This document shows positions 1 through 11,551 of a stretch of 64,000 nucleotides of DNA, in pieces; position 1 is the first letter of the stretch, and each line of letters begins with the position of its first letter. Made by a program: the position numbers and the translations under genes. The notes beneath the pieces were generated by a model that was not told the DNA's origin, did no database searches, and was given only the letters and a program-made list of their open reading frames with translations. Source of the DNA: Azolla caroliniana (Eukaryota; Polypodiophyta); contig JBHGNT010000021.1 of assembly GCA_043228905.1 (NCBI GenBank), positions 2,604,001 through 2,668,000 on the forward strand, read 5' to 3'.

Positions 1-55
1 TTTACCTACTACGGGTACTACTGATAACAATATCACAGCTTCACAAGAGCATCAG

Positions 56-3000
56 ATGAATTCACATTCAGTTACATCTTCGGCCGTCACCTGGCCATTA
101 CAAGATCGGAGGTTTGAGAAAGACCCCCCTGAAATGGAAATGGTTTCACACTCAGCCGCCACTCTATCTCACCAAATATGGAAGAATTTCTCCCGAGATT
201 TAATTGCTGGTGGCTTAATGGGTGGCGTTGCCCATACAATCGTTGCTCCAATAGAGAGAACCAAATTGCTCCTACAGACACAGGATAGCAATATTGCCAT
301 CATGGGTGGCCACCATAAGCGATACAGTGGAATGCTAGATTGTATTGTCAGAGTTACAAGAGAAGAAGGGTTTTCCTCCCTCTGGAGAGGTAATGGTAGT
401 AGTGTCTTGCGATATTACCCGTCACTTGCCCTCAACTTCTCTTGCAAGGTAAACAAATTCTTTTTTTATTTCCCATTGCATACGAGCACTACACATTAAT
501 TAAAGTCTGCATGATTAGGATTTGCATTCATGTTTTTTTAATTTTGAATTGTGTTTTCTTATTTTGTTTTCCATACTTTGTTATGAGTGGTAGGGAGAAC
601 TACATTATTCGGAACTCTAGCCATCTACATGCATGAATCATTTAACATGTTAATTGAGGCTGGATAACGATTCCAAAAGTCCCATAGGTTTAAACATACC
701 CACAGAATCTAGATACTAACCTTTGCTTGCCCTGAACTTCCCTTGGATGGTGGATTTCGTAACTTGTTTGCTTGTTGGTTTTTACATCCTTCATATGAGT
801 AGTAGAGATAATGACAGTATTTGGGATTCTATCCTTCTACCCGTTTCAATTATTCAATCATGTTTATTAGGTTGAAATAATGCATTCCCATTACCTAAGT
901 TCCATTGATTCAAACATAGCCATAGATACTATCTATGCTGTCATCTTTAAAAAAAGAAGAAGAAGGTCAGTTTTCATTGACTTTGAATATTGTTTTCTTA
1001 TATTTTTGTGTTGTTAATGAGAATATGCGTAATTACAATCTGCATCATCAGAGACTCTACCTTTTCACATGATTTAATTAATTAATGATGTTCATTACAT
1101 TGAAAAAGAGAGTGCAACTCTAAGATAAAACATCATTTTAGTAACAAAATCTTGCCTCACTAAACAACATATGCTAATATGTTAATGCTTGATAGTTTAT
1201 ACTTAGCTATATCTAACAAAAAATCGTTAATGTTTTTGATCATATGAATATATATTTATTTATCAAGACATTGTGGTATGAAAGTAGACATATTAGTAGA
1301 ATTTCTAGCCATCTTTCTGTTTTACTTAATTAATCATGATTAAAAATGAGGCTAAAAGAGGGCAATAGTATGTTCCATTGATTCAAACTAATTGGGGCAG
1401 ATACTCGTGTTTTATTATGGTTTATTATTTGAGTCTTAGCTTTGGGCTACAGACTGGGGGGGGGGATAATTTCTTATTGTTATCCTCTGCTGTCAAGATC
1501 TAAAGATGTTCTCGTATGTTTCATAATACTTTGTACATATGCATGTTTTGTGTGAGTGTGTGAGACCACAAAACATACGTGGCACAGTGCTAATAAGTTA
1601 AGGTCTGTGGACCCAAGAAAATGTCATAAAAAAATGACAATCCTCCCATTCATGTGTAAGAGCACAATGTGACCAATACCTACTATATATGTATATAAAT
1701 CCTGCCTCTGTATTTAGTGGCCAAATATGTGTGTTTTTCTCGCATCTTCAATCTATGAACATGCATACTTTTTTCTTGAAACACAACATAGATATTCATA
1801 TTATTTCTCTTTTGAATTAAACTACAAGAATATGCTACAACCTCATGGCATATTAGGCTCTTATTTATAACTAGAAATCTTTGTAGACATTATAAAAAAT
1901 TTTCAAACTATTTGTAATGAACTCGGATATCACTAAATTTTTTACAGACAATGCGGGAATAGTGCCATCTAATCCAATTTGCCATTTGGGCATTTTAGAT
2001 GGGTCAGTCTTCATTGTTTTCTTAGTCAGGAAATTGTGATTTGGTACTGTGGTTCTTTGCTTAGTGTGCGTACATTGCCTTTGTAATAACCTTTATTTGC
2101 TTGCATATTTTCGATTTCCAGGGTATTCTTTACTCTTTTCTTGGGATGGGTTTAATTTTCCTCTTCTCTTGCTAGTTGGCTACTTCATTACCATCGAAAT
2201 TTCCTCTTATATCTTGAGCAGTGATGGAAATGGTAACCATTGGTTCTTTTATGAGCATAATGTACCCATTTTTTGTTACTCATGGGATACATAATAATAC
2301 ATACATGCCTTAATGTTTAGGCTGTGTGTCACCAATTTCTTTCACCTTAGTTTTTGGTTTAGGATCTGTGTAACATTGTGTCTTTTGACTTTGTGAACCA
2401 AATCATGAGTTTTATGACGAATTCAGTATTGTTTCACCTTGCAATGTGTTGTATCTGGATGTCTACAAATCACTATTACAACAACTTCCCATTTGCAATA
2501 ACTTCTCACTTGATTTGATGATGCAATTTAACATTGTTTGACTCCACAGTATTGTATCTGGATGTGTCCAGAAGGCTTAAATTAAAATTGGCTCTACATC
2601 CGCGACAATAGCCTTTTGTGCATTACTAGTTTAGCCAATCAGGGTGAGGTCCGAAATCATCAAGTTCAGCTCATTGAGAAACATGAAAATTTCTGATTTT
2701 CTCTGATTTGTGTTTCATTATTGTACACATTGTATTAAGAGTTTTTAGAGAGTCTGAGAATCAGAAAGTGAAGAACAAGTGAATATTTCTTGATACAACT
2801 TGGTTTGGTGGCCTTGTTTTGCATTTGTGCTTTGATCTAAAAAGTATATTTTCGTTTCATTCAGTTTGTAATATTTGTGTATGCACATATATACTTATAT
2901 ACATACATACAGATATTGTTTCTCCTTTTCTTTTTTGTGAATTTGCAATCATCAAGGTCATTATCAATCATAAAGGTGATAATGATCTTGCACTTGCTGA

Positions 3001-3828
3001 ATTGAAAACTCCTAAGGGTTTCAGTGAACTTGAATAATATTTTGCCTGTTCTAACCAGAAAGATATAACCAATGAATAAGACACCTTCCGTTTGGAGATT
3101 GTGCAGGAAATGCATATGCATATAAATTCACTTAAATAACCCATAATTTTATGGACATGCCATTTTAATGCCATTTTAACACATCTATTTCACAGGATTT
3201 GTACAGGACGATACTTACTTCGGGTCAGAAAAATGATGACATTATCAAATCAGCACAAAACAATTTCCTAGCCGGAGCATTAGCCGGATGTACAGCACTA
3301 GTGGTGGTATATCCATTAGATATAGCTCACACACGGATTGCAGCCGACATGGGTAGAGCCGAATCACGGCAATTCAAAGGATTACTCCATTTTATCAAGA
3401 CTATTCATAGCAAAGATGGTATCCGAGGCCTGTATAGAGGTTTACCAGCTTCTATCCATGGTATGATAGTGCATCGAGGAATATACTTTGGTGGCTTTGA
3501 TACTGCAAAAGAAGTGATGGCAAAAGATTCTATGGAGATTCCCTTTTGGAAGCGATGGTTGGCTGCCCAAATTGTCACAACTTCGGCTGGCTTGGTTTCA
3601 TACCCGCTCGATACTGTCCGGAGGCGAATGATGATGCAAGCAGGTTTGGAGCAACGACTTTATACTAATACATGGGATTGTTGGAGAAAACTATACCATA
3701 GAGAAGGTGTCCGTTCTTTCTATGGTGGCGCAGTTTCTAATATGTTTCGAGGAACTGGTGCTGCGTTGATCTTAGTTCTTTATGATGAGCTTAAACACTT
3801 CTTGGGGTGGACACTTCCAAGTTTATAG
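56..3828 (+). CDS. PM-ANT1: Plasma-membrane-type ADP/ATP carrier, mitochondrial carrier family (two exons)
   Basis: Exons 56-448 and 3196-3828, joined in phase 0 across a GT/AG intron (449-3195). The product is 341 aa from the ATG at 56, or 315 aa from the in-frame ATG at 134, which is closer to the N-terminal length I recall for the Arabidopsis homologue At5g56450. Three carrier repeats are visible with their signatures: PIERTK (repeat 1), PLDIAHTR (repeat 2) and PLDTVRRR (repeat 3). The adenine nucleotide carrier hallmark RRRMMM is intact in repeat 3. Established knowledge: At5g56450 encodes PM-ANT1, an adenine nucleotide transporter placed at the plasma membrane. I infer the same role from overall resemblance, especially the LRYYPS, SIHG and VVYPLDIAHTR stretches. 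The gene looks intact. The next gene, AP4M, is on the same strand more than 1.3 kb away. Confidence 0.9.
449..3195 (+). other. Single intron of the PM-ANT1-like gene
   Basis: Intron of 2,747 bp with donor AAG|GTAAAC and acceptor TTTCACAG|GAT. It is AT-rich, with a G-run near 1457-1465. I recognise no coding sequence or transposon motif in it; the short open frames inside do not resemble known proteins. Confidence 0.85.
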
Positions 3829-5158
3829 AATGGAAGGGAGTCTTGATATTGTGGTAATACTACTAAATTGTAGAACATAATTTAGTTCCCCCCCTGTTGG
3901 CCTTTGTTAAAGCATAAGAGATTTATGCTTCTACAGATATCACCATGCTGCTATCGGTGTTCTAAAAACCAAGTTTTATGATTCAGTTAAATTTGTACCA
4001 TTGTTGACTTCATGAGGATGTTGTTTGTTCTTCATGAATGTGGTGTATAAATTATTCAGCCTTTGAACGCTTACATCTCATTTGATGTCTTAGCTTGTTC
4101 TCAAAGAGGAGGTCCTTTGAAAAGTCCTTTGAGGCTTGCATCCACATATACATGAACAAAATCTCTATATAAAAATGATTGAGTTTCGAGTTCATAATAT
4201 TGAATTGTCGATATAAAAACTAACATTAAAGAATTGATGGATGCATGGACTACAATAGAGATTGTTGCGATAGATTGCTAATAATAGAATCAGTATTTCA
4301 ATACATTTTATTCACTTCAACATGGCTTGATGCCTATTCCTTAGAATAAGTGCCACGATTTTTAGACTAGGTTGTCCTTACATTGGTACATCAAAATCAA
4401 ACTTTACATTTCCCCATTACCTCATGCTAATTGAGGTGTTCTCACTTCTTATGGAAGCAACATTGGAAAATATAAAACACCACAATGTGAGTTAACTTAC
4501 TTAGGCTTAGTTCACAATTATATATTATGTGAGATGGGCATTCATTGGGGGCATAGATGAAGACTCCTCAATTGTACATGTTTTTCTTTGACCAAGTTCA
4601 CTAGTTTGAGTATCATACTCTATTACAATGCACCACATTTGGATCATGTTGGAGTTTGCTTTCTCCACATTTGCTATCTTGACCTATACTTGGACATAAT
4701 TCTTTCTCAGTCACATTGTGCACTCTTTATTTTGGCAAGGTAATATTTTGCCAAAACATAACCCTTAGGGAATTACTCTTAATAAACATGGGAAAGTTTT
4801 GATATCACCCTTAATGAATGGGATATTATTATTTTTGCAGATTATATATTGCCAAAAAATAAGCCTTATGTTCATTGTTAACATGAATAGGCAATGAATG
4901 TTTATATTTATTAATGATAATTAGGGCAAAGGTCTAAAATTCCCTAGAGTTTGTTTTTCATAAATTTCTCAGTGCCCTTCGATCATATCATCTCAAGCAA
5001 TTCTATGGCCAATCATCTGTGTTTTCGTTGAAACTTGAGATAGCAACATAATTGGGGGGTTTGAGACAAGGGCATCGCGAGAAATAACAGAAATTTAGGG
5101 GAGGGCATCGGGGGAAAATAATAGGAAGTTGCTTCCGAGAAACTCAACAAAGAGAAGA
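3829..5158. other. Intergenic, no gene seen
   Basis: AT-rich spacer between the carrier gene and the presumed start of AP4M transcription. I see no domain, RNA gene or clear transposon in it. The first 200-300 bp are probably the carrier's 3' UTR. Confidence 0.6.
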
Positions 5159-5159
5159 A

Positions 5160-5238
5160 CGCCAACAGTGACGAGGACAGGACGTCGGAGATCCCACAGA
5201 TTTTCGTTTCTCTCCACGTTCGCCGAACTTCCAAACTC
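5160..5238 (+). promoter_or_regulatory. Possible AP4M 5'-UTR exon
   Basis: A GC-richer, pyrimidine-rich stretch ends in a good donor (CTC|GTAAGC, GT at 5239-5240). An acceptor AATAG|GATACC at 11541-11546 lies six bases before the AP4M start codon. Joining them would give a 6.3-kb leader intron. This is inference from splice-like signals only; no transcript evidence is available. Confidence 0.35.
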
Positions 5239-5489
5239 GTAAGCCTTCTCCTTCTCCTCTCCAAGTATTTTGATCTGTAATCAGTCTTATTTCTGATTAG
5301 AAATCCAAGTTATGGCTTCTGTTTTCGACTCTTGGATTGTGGATAGATCAGCAGATAGATCCAACAACGAGGTTTTAGATCAACCTCTTGTCTCTAAGTA
5401 AGAGAAAGGTTGATTCTGTGTGATTACGAATAGTTTATAATTTGAATAGTATGTGCTTAAAATGGTAAAATTTGAGTACTCGTGTGGTT

Positions 5490-6480
5490 TTCAACAACGA
5501 AGAAAATCAGCTGGAAATGGAGCAAAATAAGCAGTTCGATCGGAAGATTAGGTTGAAATATTTGCGTAATATGTGATTGTGCAATTTTAAAGTTGATACA
5601 TGGAGATAAAACAGAAAACTAGACAAGAAAATCGCGAGTTTTGGGCAATAATCATTGTTTTGAGTGCATGAAATTGTGCAAATTGGATATCACGGATGAA
5701 AATCAGCTGGAAATGGAGCAAACTAAGCCAATGTATCATAAGATTTAGGTAATAATCTTACAGGAAGTTGAGTAATCTGTGACTGTGCATGGTAACTTGA
5801 TAGCAAGAAGAGAAAAGCAGATGGAATTAGAGCAAACCAAGCAGCTATATCATAAATTTTAACCAAAAATTTTGATTTTTGAGTAAAAGAATTGAGAAAT
5901 CAGTTACACATGGTGAATTTGAACCTAGAAATAAAAAACAGCTGGAAATGTAGTAAAATAAGCAGGTAGATCATAACTTTTAAGTTGAATCTTACAAGAA
6001 GCTGAGTAAGCTGTGATTGCACTTGGTCACTTTGATAGCAAGAAGGCAAAAACAGATGGAATTGGAGCAAATGAAGCAGCTACATCATGAGGTTAGCGTA
6101 GAGTCTTAATTTTTGATTAAAAAATGTTGAAACATCAAGTTCACACACATGATAAAATGTGAAACCAAAAAGGCAAAAACAGCTAAACATGAAGTATACT
6201 GAGCAGCTCTATCACATGCTCTAGGTTATAATCTTGGTTCCGGATACAAAACGTTGAAAACGTCCTTGCTTACCACATGATAGCTTTCACAGCAAGGAGG
6301 TAAATCAGCTGAAAATGGAGCAAAACTAAGCTAGGTCAGCAAGTTTTTTGGTTAAAGTCTTGTTTTTTGAGTACGAGTAGTTCAAATAATCTTGTGGTTA
6401 TAGATTGTAAAATTGATAACTAGAAGGGAACATATATAGCTAGGTCAGCAAGATCTTTGGTTGAAGTCTTGATTCCATGT
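5490..6480 (+). repeat. Degenerate ~110-130-bp tandem repeat, left part
   Basis: A recurring core like TGGAAATGGAGCAAAMTAAG appears near 5512, 5709, 5820, 5941, 6055, 6180 and 6309. Around each core is a similar context: a GATAGCAAGAAG block before it and an AGGTTNNAATCTTG-like block after it. Spacing is 111-129 bp, except for one 197-bp gap that may hide a decayed unit. Units differ widely, so the array is old. It continues on the far side of the copia element. Confidence 0.7.
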
Positions 6481-6534
6481 AGAAAACAGAGAGTACTGTG
6501 TAATGAGTGTCGTCAATGGAGAGGGTGATTGAAT

Positions 6535-6765
6535 TGTTGGGAATAAAGGGCCATCGTGCCTTTTATTAGTGCACGGGTGTGAACACCCTCGTAGCACATT
6601 TTGACTTGTATATACATATATATCTAAACCCCCCCAAAAAGTGGTACACTCTTTGTACCCAAGACAACATGCATCTCTCTCTCTCTCTCCCTTTGTCTCT
6701 CACTCAGACTCTCTCTCTCTCTCTCTCTGGTTGACCTAAAACCCTAATCCTCGTGCTGCCCTTCA
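6535..6765 (+). repeat. 5' LTR of the copia element
   Basis: Begins TGTTGGG and ends CTTCA, three bases before the primer-binding site. It contains a CT-rich microsatellite (about 6671-6728). The left edge is inferred from the TG start, because no second LTR exists for comparison. Confidence 0.65.
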
Positions 6766-6768
6766 AAT

Positions 6769-6780
6769 TGGTATAAGAGC
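6769..6780 (+). other. Copia primer-binding site
   Basis: TGGTATAAGAGC differs at one base from TGGTATCAGAGC, the standard plant copia site complementary to the 3' end of initiator Met tRNA. Confidence 0.85.
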
Positions 6781-7161
6781 GAAGCAGGTTAGAGCAGGTC
6801 ACGTTTTTTTTTACCCCATAGAGCAAGTTGTTCTTTTTGTAGAGCAGGTCACGTTTTTTTTGCAGAGCAAGTCTTTTTTTCTGCAGAGCACGTCACTTTT
6901 TGACTGTGTACAGTACAAACATCTTGTAGGCTTTGATAGTGTGGATCAAATATTTTTTTCGCCCGTGGATGTTGTACACAACATGTACAACAGATATTGC
7001 CTCTAAAAATTTATCTGCAGATATGAAATTTTATGTTTTTTTTCTAGTATGGCTATATATCTTTGGTTGGTACTTGTTTGTACCTTAGTTCACTTGTGTG
7101 AGAGTCTAGGCTTGGTTTTTTTTTTGGCTTAAGTTTTAGTCCTCCTTTTGGGCTAAAAATC

Positions 7162-7898
7162 ATGATTGGTAGCAGTGACGATAGCCATCTTATGCACATC
7201 AAGAAGCTTGAGGGTGCACATAATTTTGCGATGTGGAAAAAGCAATGCTATAACATCCTGCTGCAGAAGAAGCATGCAAAGCCTATTAAAGTCAAAGGGG
7301 TAAAGCCTACAAATATAGACCAAGATGATTGGCTAGAGTTGAACGAGCTTGCACGCTCGACTATTGAGTTGTCAATTTTTGATGCCTTGCTATTTAATAT
7401 TGAAGGTTTGGACACTGCATATTCTATATCGACTAGACTAGAGGAACTGTATACCCAGAAGACGACAACAAACAAAGTTTATTGGCTTAATAAACTTATG
7501 GACTTGCGCACGAAAGAGGGCACACTCATCTCAACTCACCTGAGTGAGTTCAATTCTATTTTCAGCCACCTGGTTGCCTTGAAATTCATCATTGATTATG
7601 AGTTTAAGGCCACGTTTTTACTTTACACCTTGCCAAAATGTTGGGATACTTTCAGGACTGCTATGAGCAATTCAAATGCGATGCTTCTCTATGCCGATGT
7701 AGGGAGTTCTCTACTCACGGAAGAGATGAGTCGGCAGAACAATGCATCCAATAAGTCCTCTAGTGTGTTGCATACTAGGGGTAGGTCACAATAGAGAGGC
7801 AAATTTGATAGTTATGGCCGCAATAAATCACGTGGTTAAGATGTAGAATGCCATCACTGTGGCCAAAAGGGTCACTTTAAACGTGATTGTTTCAAATG
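7162..7898 (+). pseudogene. Copia gag (capsid and nucleocapsid)
   Basis: Residues 1-210 form a typical copia Gag: an N-terminal block with NFAMWKKQ, then the LEELYTQKTTTNKVYWLNKL region. A TAG at 7792-7794 ends the frame. The same frame continues through a TAA at 7838-7840 to an intact CCHC zinc knuckle, CHHCGQKGHFKRDC, at 7849-7890. Gag packages the RNA inside virus-like particles. With two stops before the knuckle, this copy cannot make a full Gag. Confidence 0.85.
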
Positions 7899-8524
7899 GA
7901 AATGATGTACTCTTTGTCTCTTCATGCCATAGAGAACATGCTTTACTTGCAGATACGGATGGTGACATGCACACTTGGATACTCGATTCCGGTGCTTCCT
8001 TTCACGTCACCCCTCATCGTGAGTGTTTTTTAGATTACACAGGGGGTCGACATGGTGTTGTCCATCTTGAGGACAACTATGCATGTGAAATTGCAGGTAT
8101 TGGCACTATGCAATTACAGTTTCAGCATGGTTCTGCTTTCACACTTCAGCATGTACGGCATGTACCTCAGCTCAAGAAGAGCTTGATTAGCACAGGACAG
8201 CTAGATGATGATGGATTTCACACCACCTTTGGTGATGGGAAATGGAAGTTTTGTAAGGGATCTAGAGTTATTGCCAAGGGTAGTAAAAGTGATACTTTGT
8301 ATCCTCTCCATGTATCTAGTGTGAGTGACCATGTTGTTGCCGTAACCGAGCAGCCAAGTGTTTCTTTGTGGCATGGCCGGTTGGGACACATGAGTGAAAC
8401 TGGTATGAAAGAACTTTCTCGTTTGGATTACTTGCCTTGTCTTCGTGTGCTGATTTTGAGCATCATTATCATTGTATTTATGGTAAACATGTATAAACAT
8501 CTCATAAAAAGTCTCTTTCACTGA
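7859..8524 (+). pseudogene. Copia aspartic protease and GAG-pre-integrase region
   Basis: WILDSGASFHVTP is the aspartic protease active site (D-S-G). Further on, LWHGRLGHMSETGMKEL is the conserved pre-integrase block that carries the first zinc-binding histidines of integrase. The frame is shifted relative to gag and ends at 8524, after which the integrase core resumes in another frame. The CC pair of the HHCC finger is blurred by the damage. Confidence 0.85.
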
Positions 8525-8565
8525 AATCTTCCCCGCTTGAGTTAGTACATTCAGATGTATGTTAG

Positions 8566-9492
8566 ATGCTAGGGCTATCATTAGGGGGAAAGAAATACTT
8601 AGTCACTTTTGTCGATGATGCTACACGGAAGGTATGGGTTTACCCTATTCGTAGCAAGGATGAAGTGCTTGACAAGTTTCAAACATTATTGGTATTAGTT
8701 GAGAATCAAATTGATAAGACATTTAAGTGTCTTCGCTCTGACAATGGTGGGGAATATGTGTCCAAGGCTTTTCAAGCATTTTGTGACAGCAAAGGGATAA
8801 AGATGGAACTCACTGCCTCTTATAATCCACCCCAAAATGGAGTTGCAGAGCGTAGGAATCAGACTATTCAAGATAGGGTCCGTACTATGCTGTCTCATGC
8901 TGCGTTACCCCATGGTTTTTGGGCAGAGGCTGTTATGACAGCTGTTCACCTGATTAATCGGTCACCTAACAGGTGTTTGGGAGGGGGAATACCCCAAGAA
9001 GCGTGGTCGGGCAAGCCACCTTCATATGCTCACTTGAGAGTGTTTGGCTGTGAGGCTTTTGTGCACATTCGTAAAGAAGAACGCAACAAACTTGAGCCAA
9101 AGTCCCGCAAATGTATTTTCCTAGGATACGGTGACGAGGGTGAAATGGGCTATAGATTGTGGGATCCCGAGAAAAGAAAAATAGTATGCAGCAATGATAT
9201 TATCTTCCGGGAAAATCGTATACATAAACAACCCGAAATGTCTGAGGAAGTACGTAGGGTTGTATTCCGAGAAGAAATACCTTTTAGACAGGAAAATGTG
9301 CCCACTGTACAGCAGCAAACACCTGCTGTAAACTTACCTGCAACTGCAGAAAATGAGGTTGGAAATGATCAGCCAGCCTTTGCCAATAATGATGAGCCAC
9401 CAAATGTGCAGGAACGGCTAGAACAGCAAGCTGTTAATGCTGATTTGCAGGCTGAAATGCCTGAACAGCAAGATGAAAATGATGATTTGTAG
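8566..9492 (+). pseudogene. Copia integrase
   Basis: The rve core shows the catalytic triad: D in FVDDATRKVW, D in RSDNGGEY, and E in NGVAERRNQ, with 35 residues between the second D and the E. The C-terminal GKPPSYAHLRVFGCEAFVH block is also typical of copia. The frame ends at a TAG (9490-9492) in the low-complexity linker, and reverse transcriptase continues in the same frame after it, so a single point change separates them. Confidence 0.9.
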
Positions 9493-9582
9493 GCTCAACA
9501 GCTACCAAACAATGAGCATTGGGTTAGGAGATCGTCTAGAGTTAGTAGACAGGATGACAGATTTGTTCCTGATGCAAACAGT

Positions 9583-10752
9583 GTGGCTGATTATGTCATG
9601 GTGACTGATTGTGGTGAACCTTCTTGCTTCAAGGAAGCAATGGACAGACAGGACAATAAGAAATGGTATAAAGCCATGTTGTCAGAAATGGAATCTCTTG
9701 AGAAAAATGACACTTGGGATTTGGTGCAGTTGCCTAAAGGGCAGAAAACACTTCCATGCAAATGGGTTTATAAAATCAAGGTCATTTCTGATTCCTCGCC
9801 AAAGTACAAAGCACGATTGGTTGCAAAAGGATACAAGCAGGAATATGGGGTTGATTTTGATGAGATCTTCTTGCCTGTAGTCAAGATGACTACATTAAGA
9901 ACCATTTTGGGCTTAGTCGCAGCTGAAGATATGGAGCTCATACTGATGGATGTGAAGACCGCCTTTTTACATGGTGATCTGCATGAAGACATATATATGC
10001 AGCAGCCTGAAGGTTTTGTGGCTAAAGGCAAAGAGAAGATGGTTTGTAAGCTCAGAAGGAGTTTGTATGGGTTGAAACAAGCACCAAGAGAATGGTATCA
10101 TAAATTTGATACATTTATGCAGTCTCAAGGTTTTCGTAGAAGTCAAGTGGACCACTGCTTGTACATCAAGAAGGCAGGAGATGGCAGCCTTATTAGCTTG
10201 GTGTTGTATGTTGATGATATGTTGATTGCTGGCAAGGATATTCATGCCTTGGATTCATTGAAGCAAAGCCTTCATGGCAGCTTTGATATGAAGGATCTTG
10301 GTGATGCAAATCACATCCTTGGCATGCGAATAGTTCGAAACCGGTCGAAAGGGATACTCTTTCTATCTCAGCAGGAGTATATCTCTAAGGTTTTGCAGCG
10401 TTTCAATATGGAGGGGGGGAAAACAATTGGGGTTCCATTGCCTCCAAATTTGAAACTCAGTGCAGAAGACAACCCTACATATGATCATGATAAGGCTGAA
10501 ATGGCTAAGGTTCCATATGCTTCAGCCGTTGGCAGTTTGATATATGCGATGGTTGCTACATGCCCTGATATTGCTTTTGCAGTGGGAGTGGTTAGTAGGT
10601 ACATGGAAAATCCTGGAAAAAAGCATTGGGAAGTGGTGAAAGGTATTATGCGATACCTGAAAGGCACAAAGGACTTGTGCATTTGCTTTGGAAAGCAAAA
10701 GGCATCTGTCGTTGGTTTTACGGATGCGGTTTGCTTAGGAGCTCTGTTGTAA
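9583..10752 (+). pseudogene. Copia reverse transcriptase and partial RNase H
   Basis: Characteristic copia RT blocks: WKAM-like EMESLEKNDTWDLV, CKWVYKIK, KARLVAKGY, the MDVKTAFLHGDL motif with the first catalytic Asp, and LYVDDMLIAG with the YVDD box near 10204. RNase H begins (YASAVGSLIYAMVATCPDI, VVGFTDA) but ends after its first catalytic block, followed by unrelated sequence. The deletion removed the rest of RNase H, the polypurine tract and the 3' LTR. Confidence 0.9.
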
Positions 10753-10869
10753 TCATGCTTTGGCACTGGTAAAAAAAATATAATCTCTTTCTTTTCCATT
10801 GTCTCTCTGTGTTTGTGATTCATTTGTACATTGCCTATATTTCACAAAATAGTTAGCATGTGCATGGTA

Positions 10870-11240
10870 AATTTGATAGCAAGAAGAAAAACGTAGATGT
10901 GAGTGTCTAGATCTGAGATTCAGGCTAAACTCTTGGTTTTCAGTTAAAGAAGTTTGAGTGATCATGTGCTATCTGTGGTAAATTTCATAAGATGGAAAAT
11001 CATTTGCGACTTTATAGGTTAACATCTTTGTTCTGAGAAGAAAAAGTTGAGTAATCATATTTTCCGGAGAAGGAAAATCATCTACAAATGGAGAAAACTA
11101 AGCAGGTTGATCACAAATTTAGGTTACAAATATTTTTTCTGGGTACAAAGGAATTGAGTACTTGTGTAATTAACATGGTAAATCTTGATAGCAAGAAAAA
11201 ATGTCTGATGAAAATAGAGCAAAACTAAGTTGGTCTAACT
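10870..11240 (+). repeat. Degenerate ~120-bp tandem repeat, right part
   Basis: The same unit seen at 5.5-6.5 kb resumes here: GATAGCAAGAAG blocks near 10876 and 11187, and the ATGGAGNAAAACTAAG core near 11087 and 11208 (121-bp spacing). Together with the left part this shows one array interrupted by the copia insertion. Confidence 0.7.
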
Positions 11241-11551
11241 AGAAGATCTTTTGCATGCTCCTAATGTATTATGTGTCTTGTAGAAAGAGACATCACCTGA
11301 TTAGCAAAGATTTTATCGTCAAATATATCTATTGGAACAAGCTGAGTTTTCATGGGATATATATCTGTATCAAAATGGACACATTTTCTTATCAAGTCCC
11401 GTTTTTGCAGATATGGCACATGCTTAGACATGTTTTTTATATTTAAATGCGATAACTGAAGGATCTTGAGCTATCAAGCAGAAACGGATATTATCAGAAG
11501 AATTGACCACAATATTCGACACTTTATGAGAGATTTTGTCAATAGGATACC

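Larger units (their letters stand above)
6535..10752 (+). mobile_element. Ty1/copia LTR retrotransposon, 3'-truncated and decayed
   Basis: In order: 5' LTR (6535-6765), primer-binding site, gag with CCHC knuckle, protease (DSGAS), integrase, then reverse transcriptase with the copia YVDD box. Protease-integrase-RT order defines Ty1/copia. The element stops inside RNase H, just after the VVGFTDA block, and I find no 3' LTR downstream, so the 3' end is lost and no target duplication can be read. Stops break the polyprotein at 7792-7794 (TAG), 7838-7840 (TAA) and 9490-9492 (TAG), and there are frame changes after gag and after the protease. It is inserted in the degenerate tandem repeat of the presumed AP4M leader intron, same strand as AP4M. 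Confidence 0.9.

Noticed and set aside
2049-2294. 81-codon frame in the carrier intron
   Set aside because: Hydrophobic composition from a T-rich strand, no homology recognised.
5312-5401. Short frame beginning MASVFDSWIVDRSA, possible first exon of a gene
   Set aside because: Only 29 codons, no recognised homologue, and it lies inside the inferred AP4M leader intron. The AP4M N-terminus is fully accounted for at 11552.
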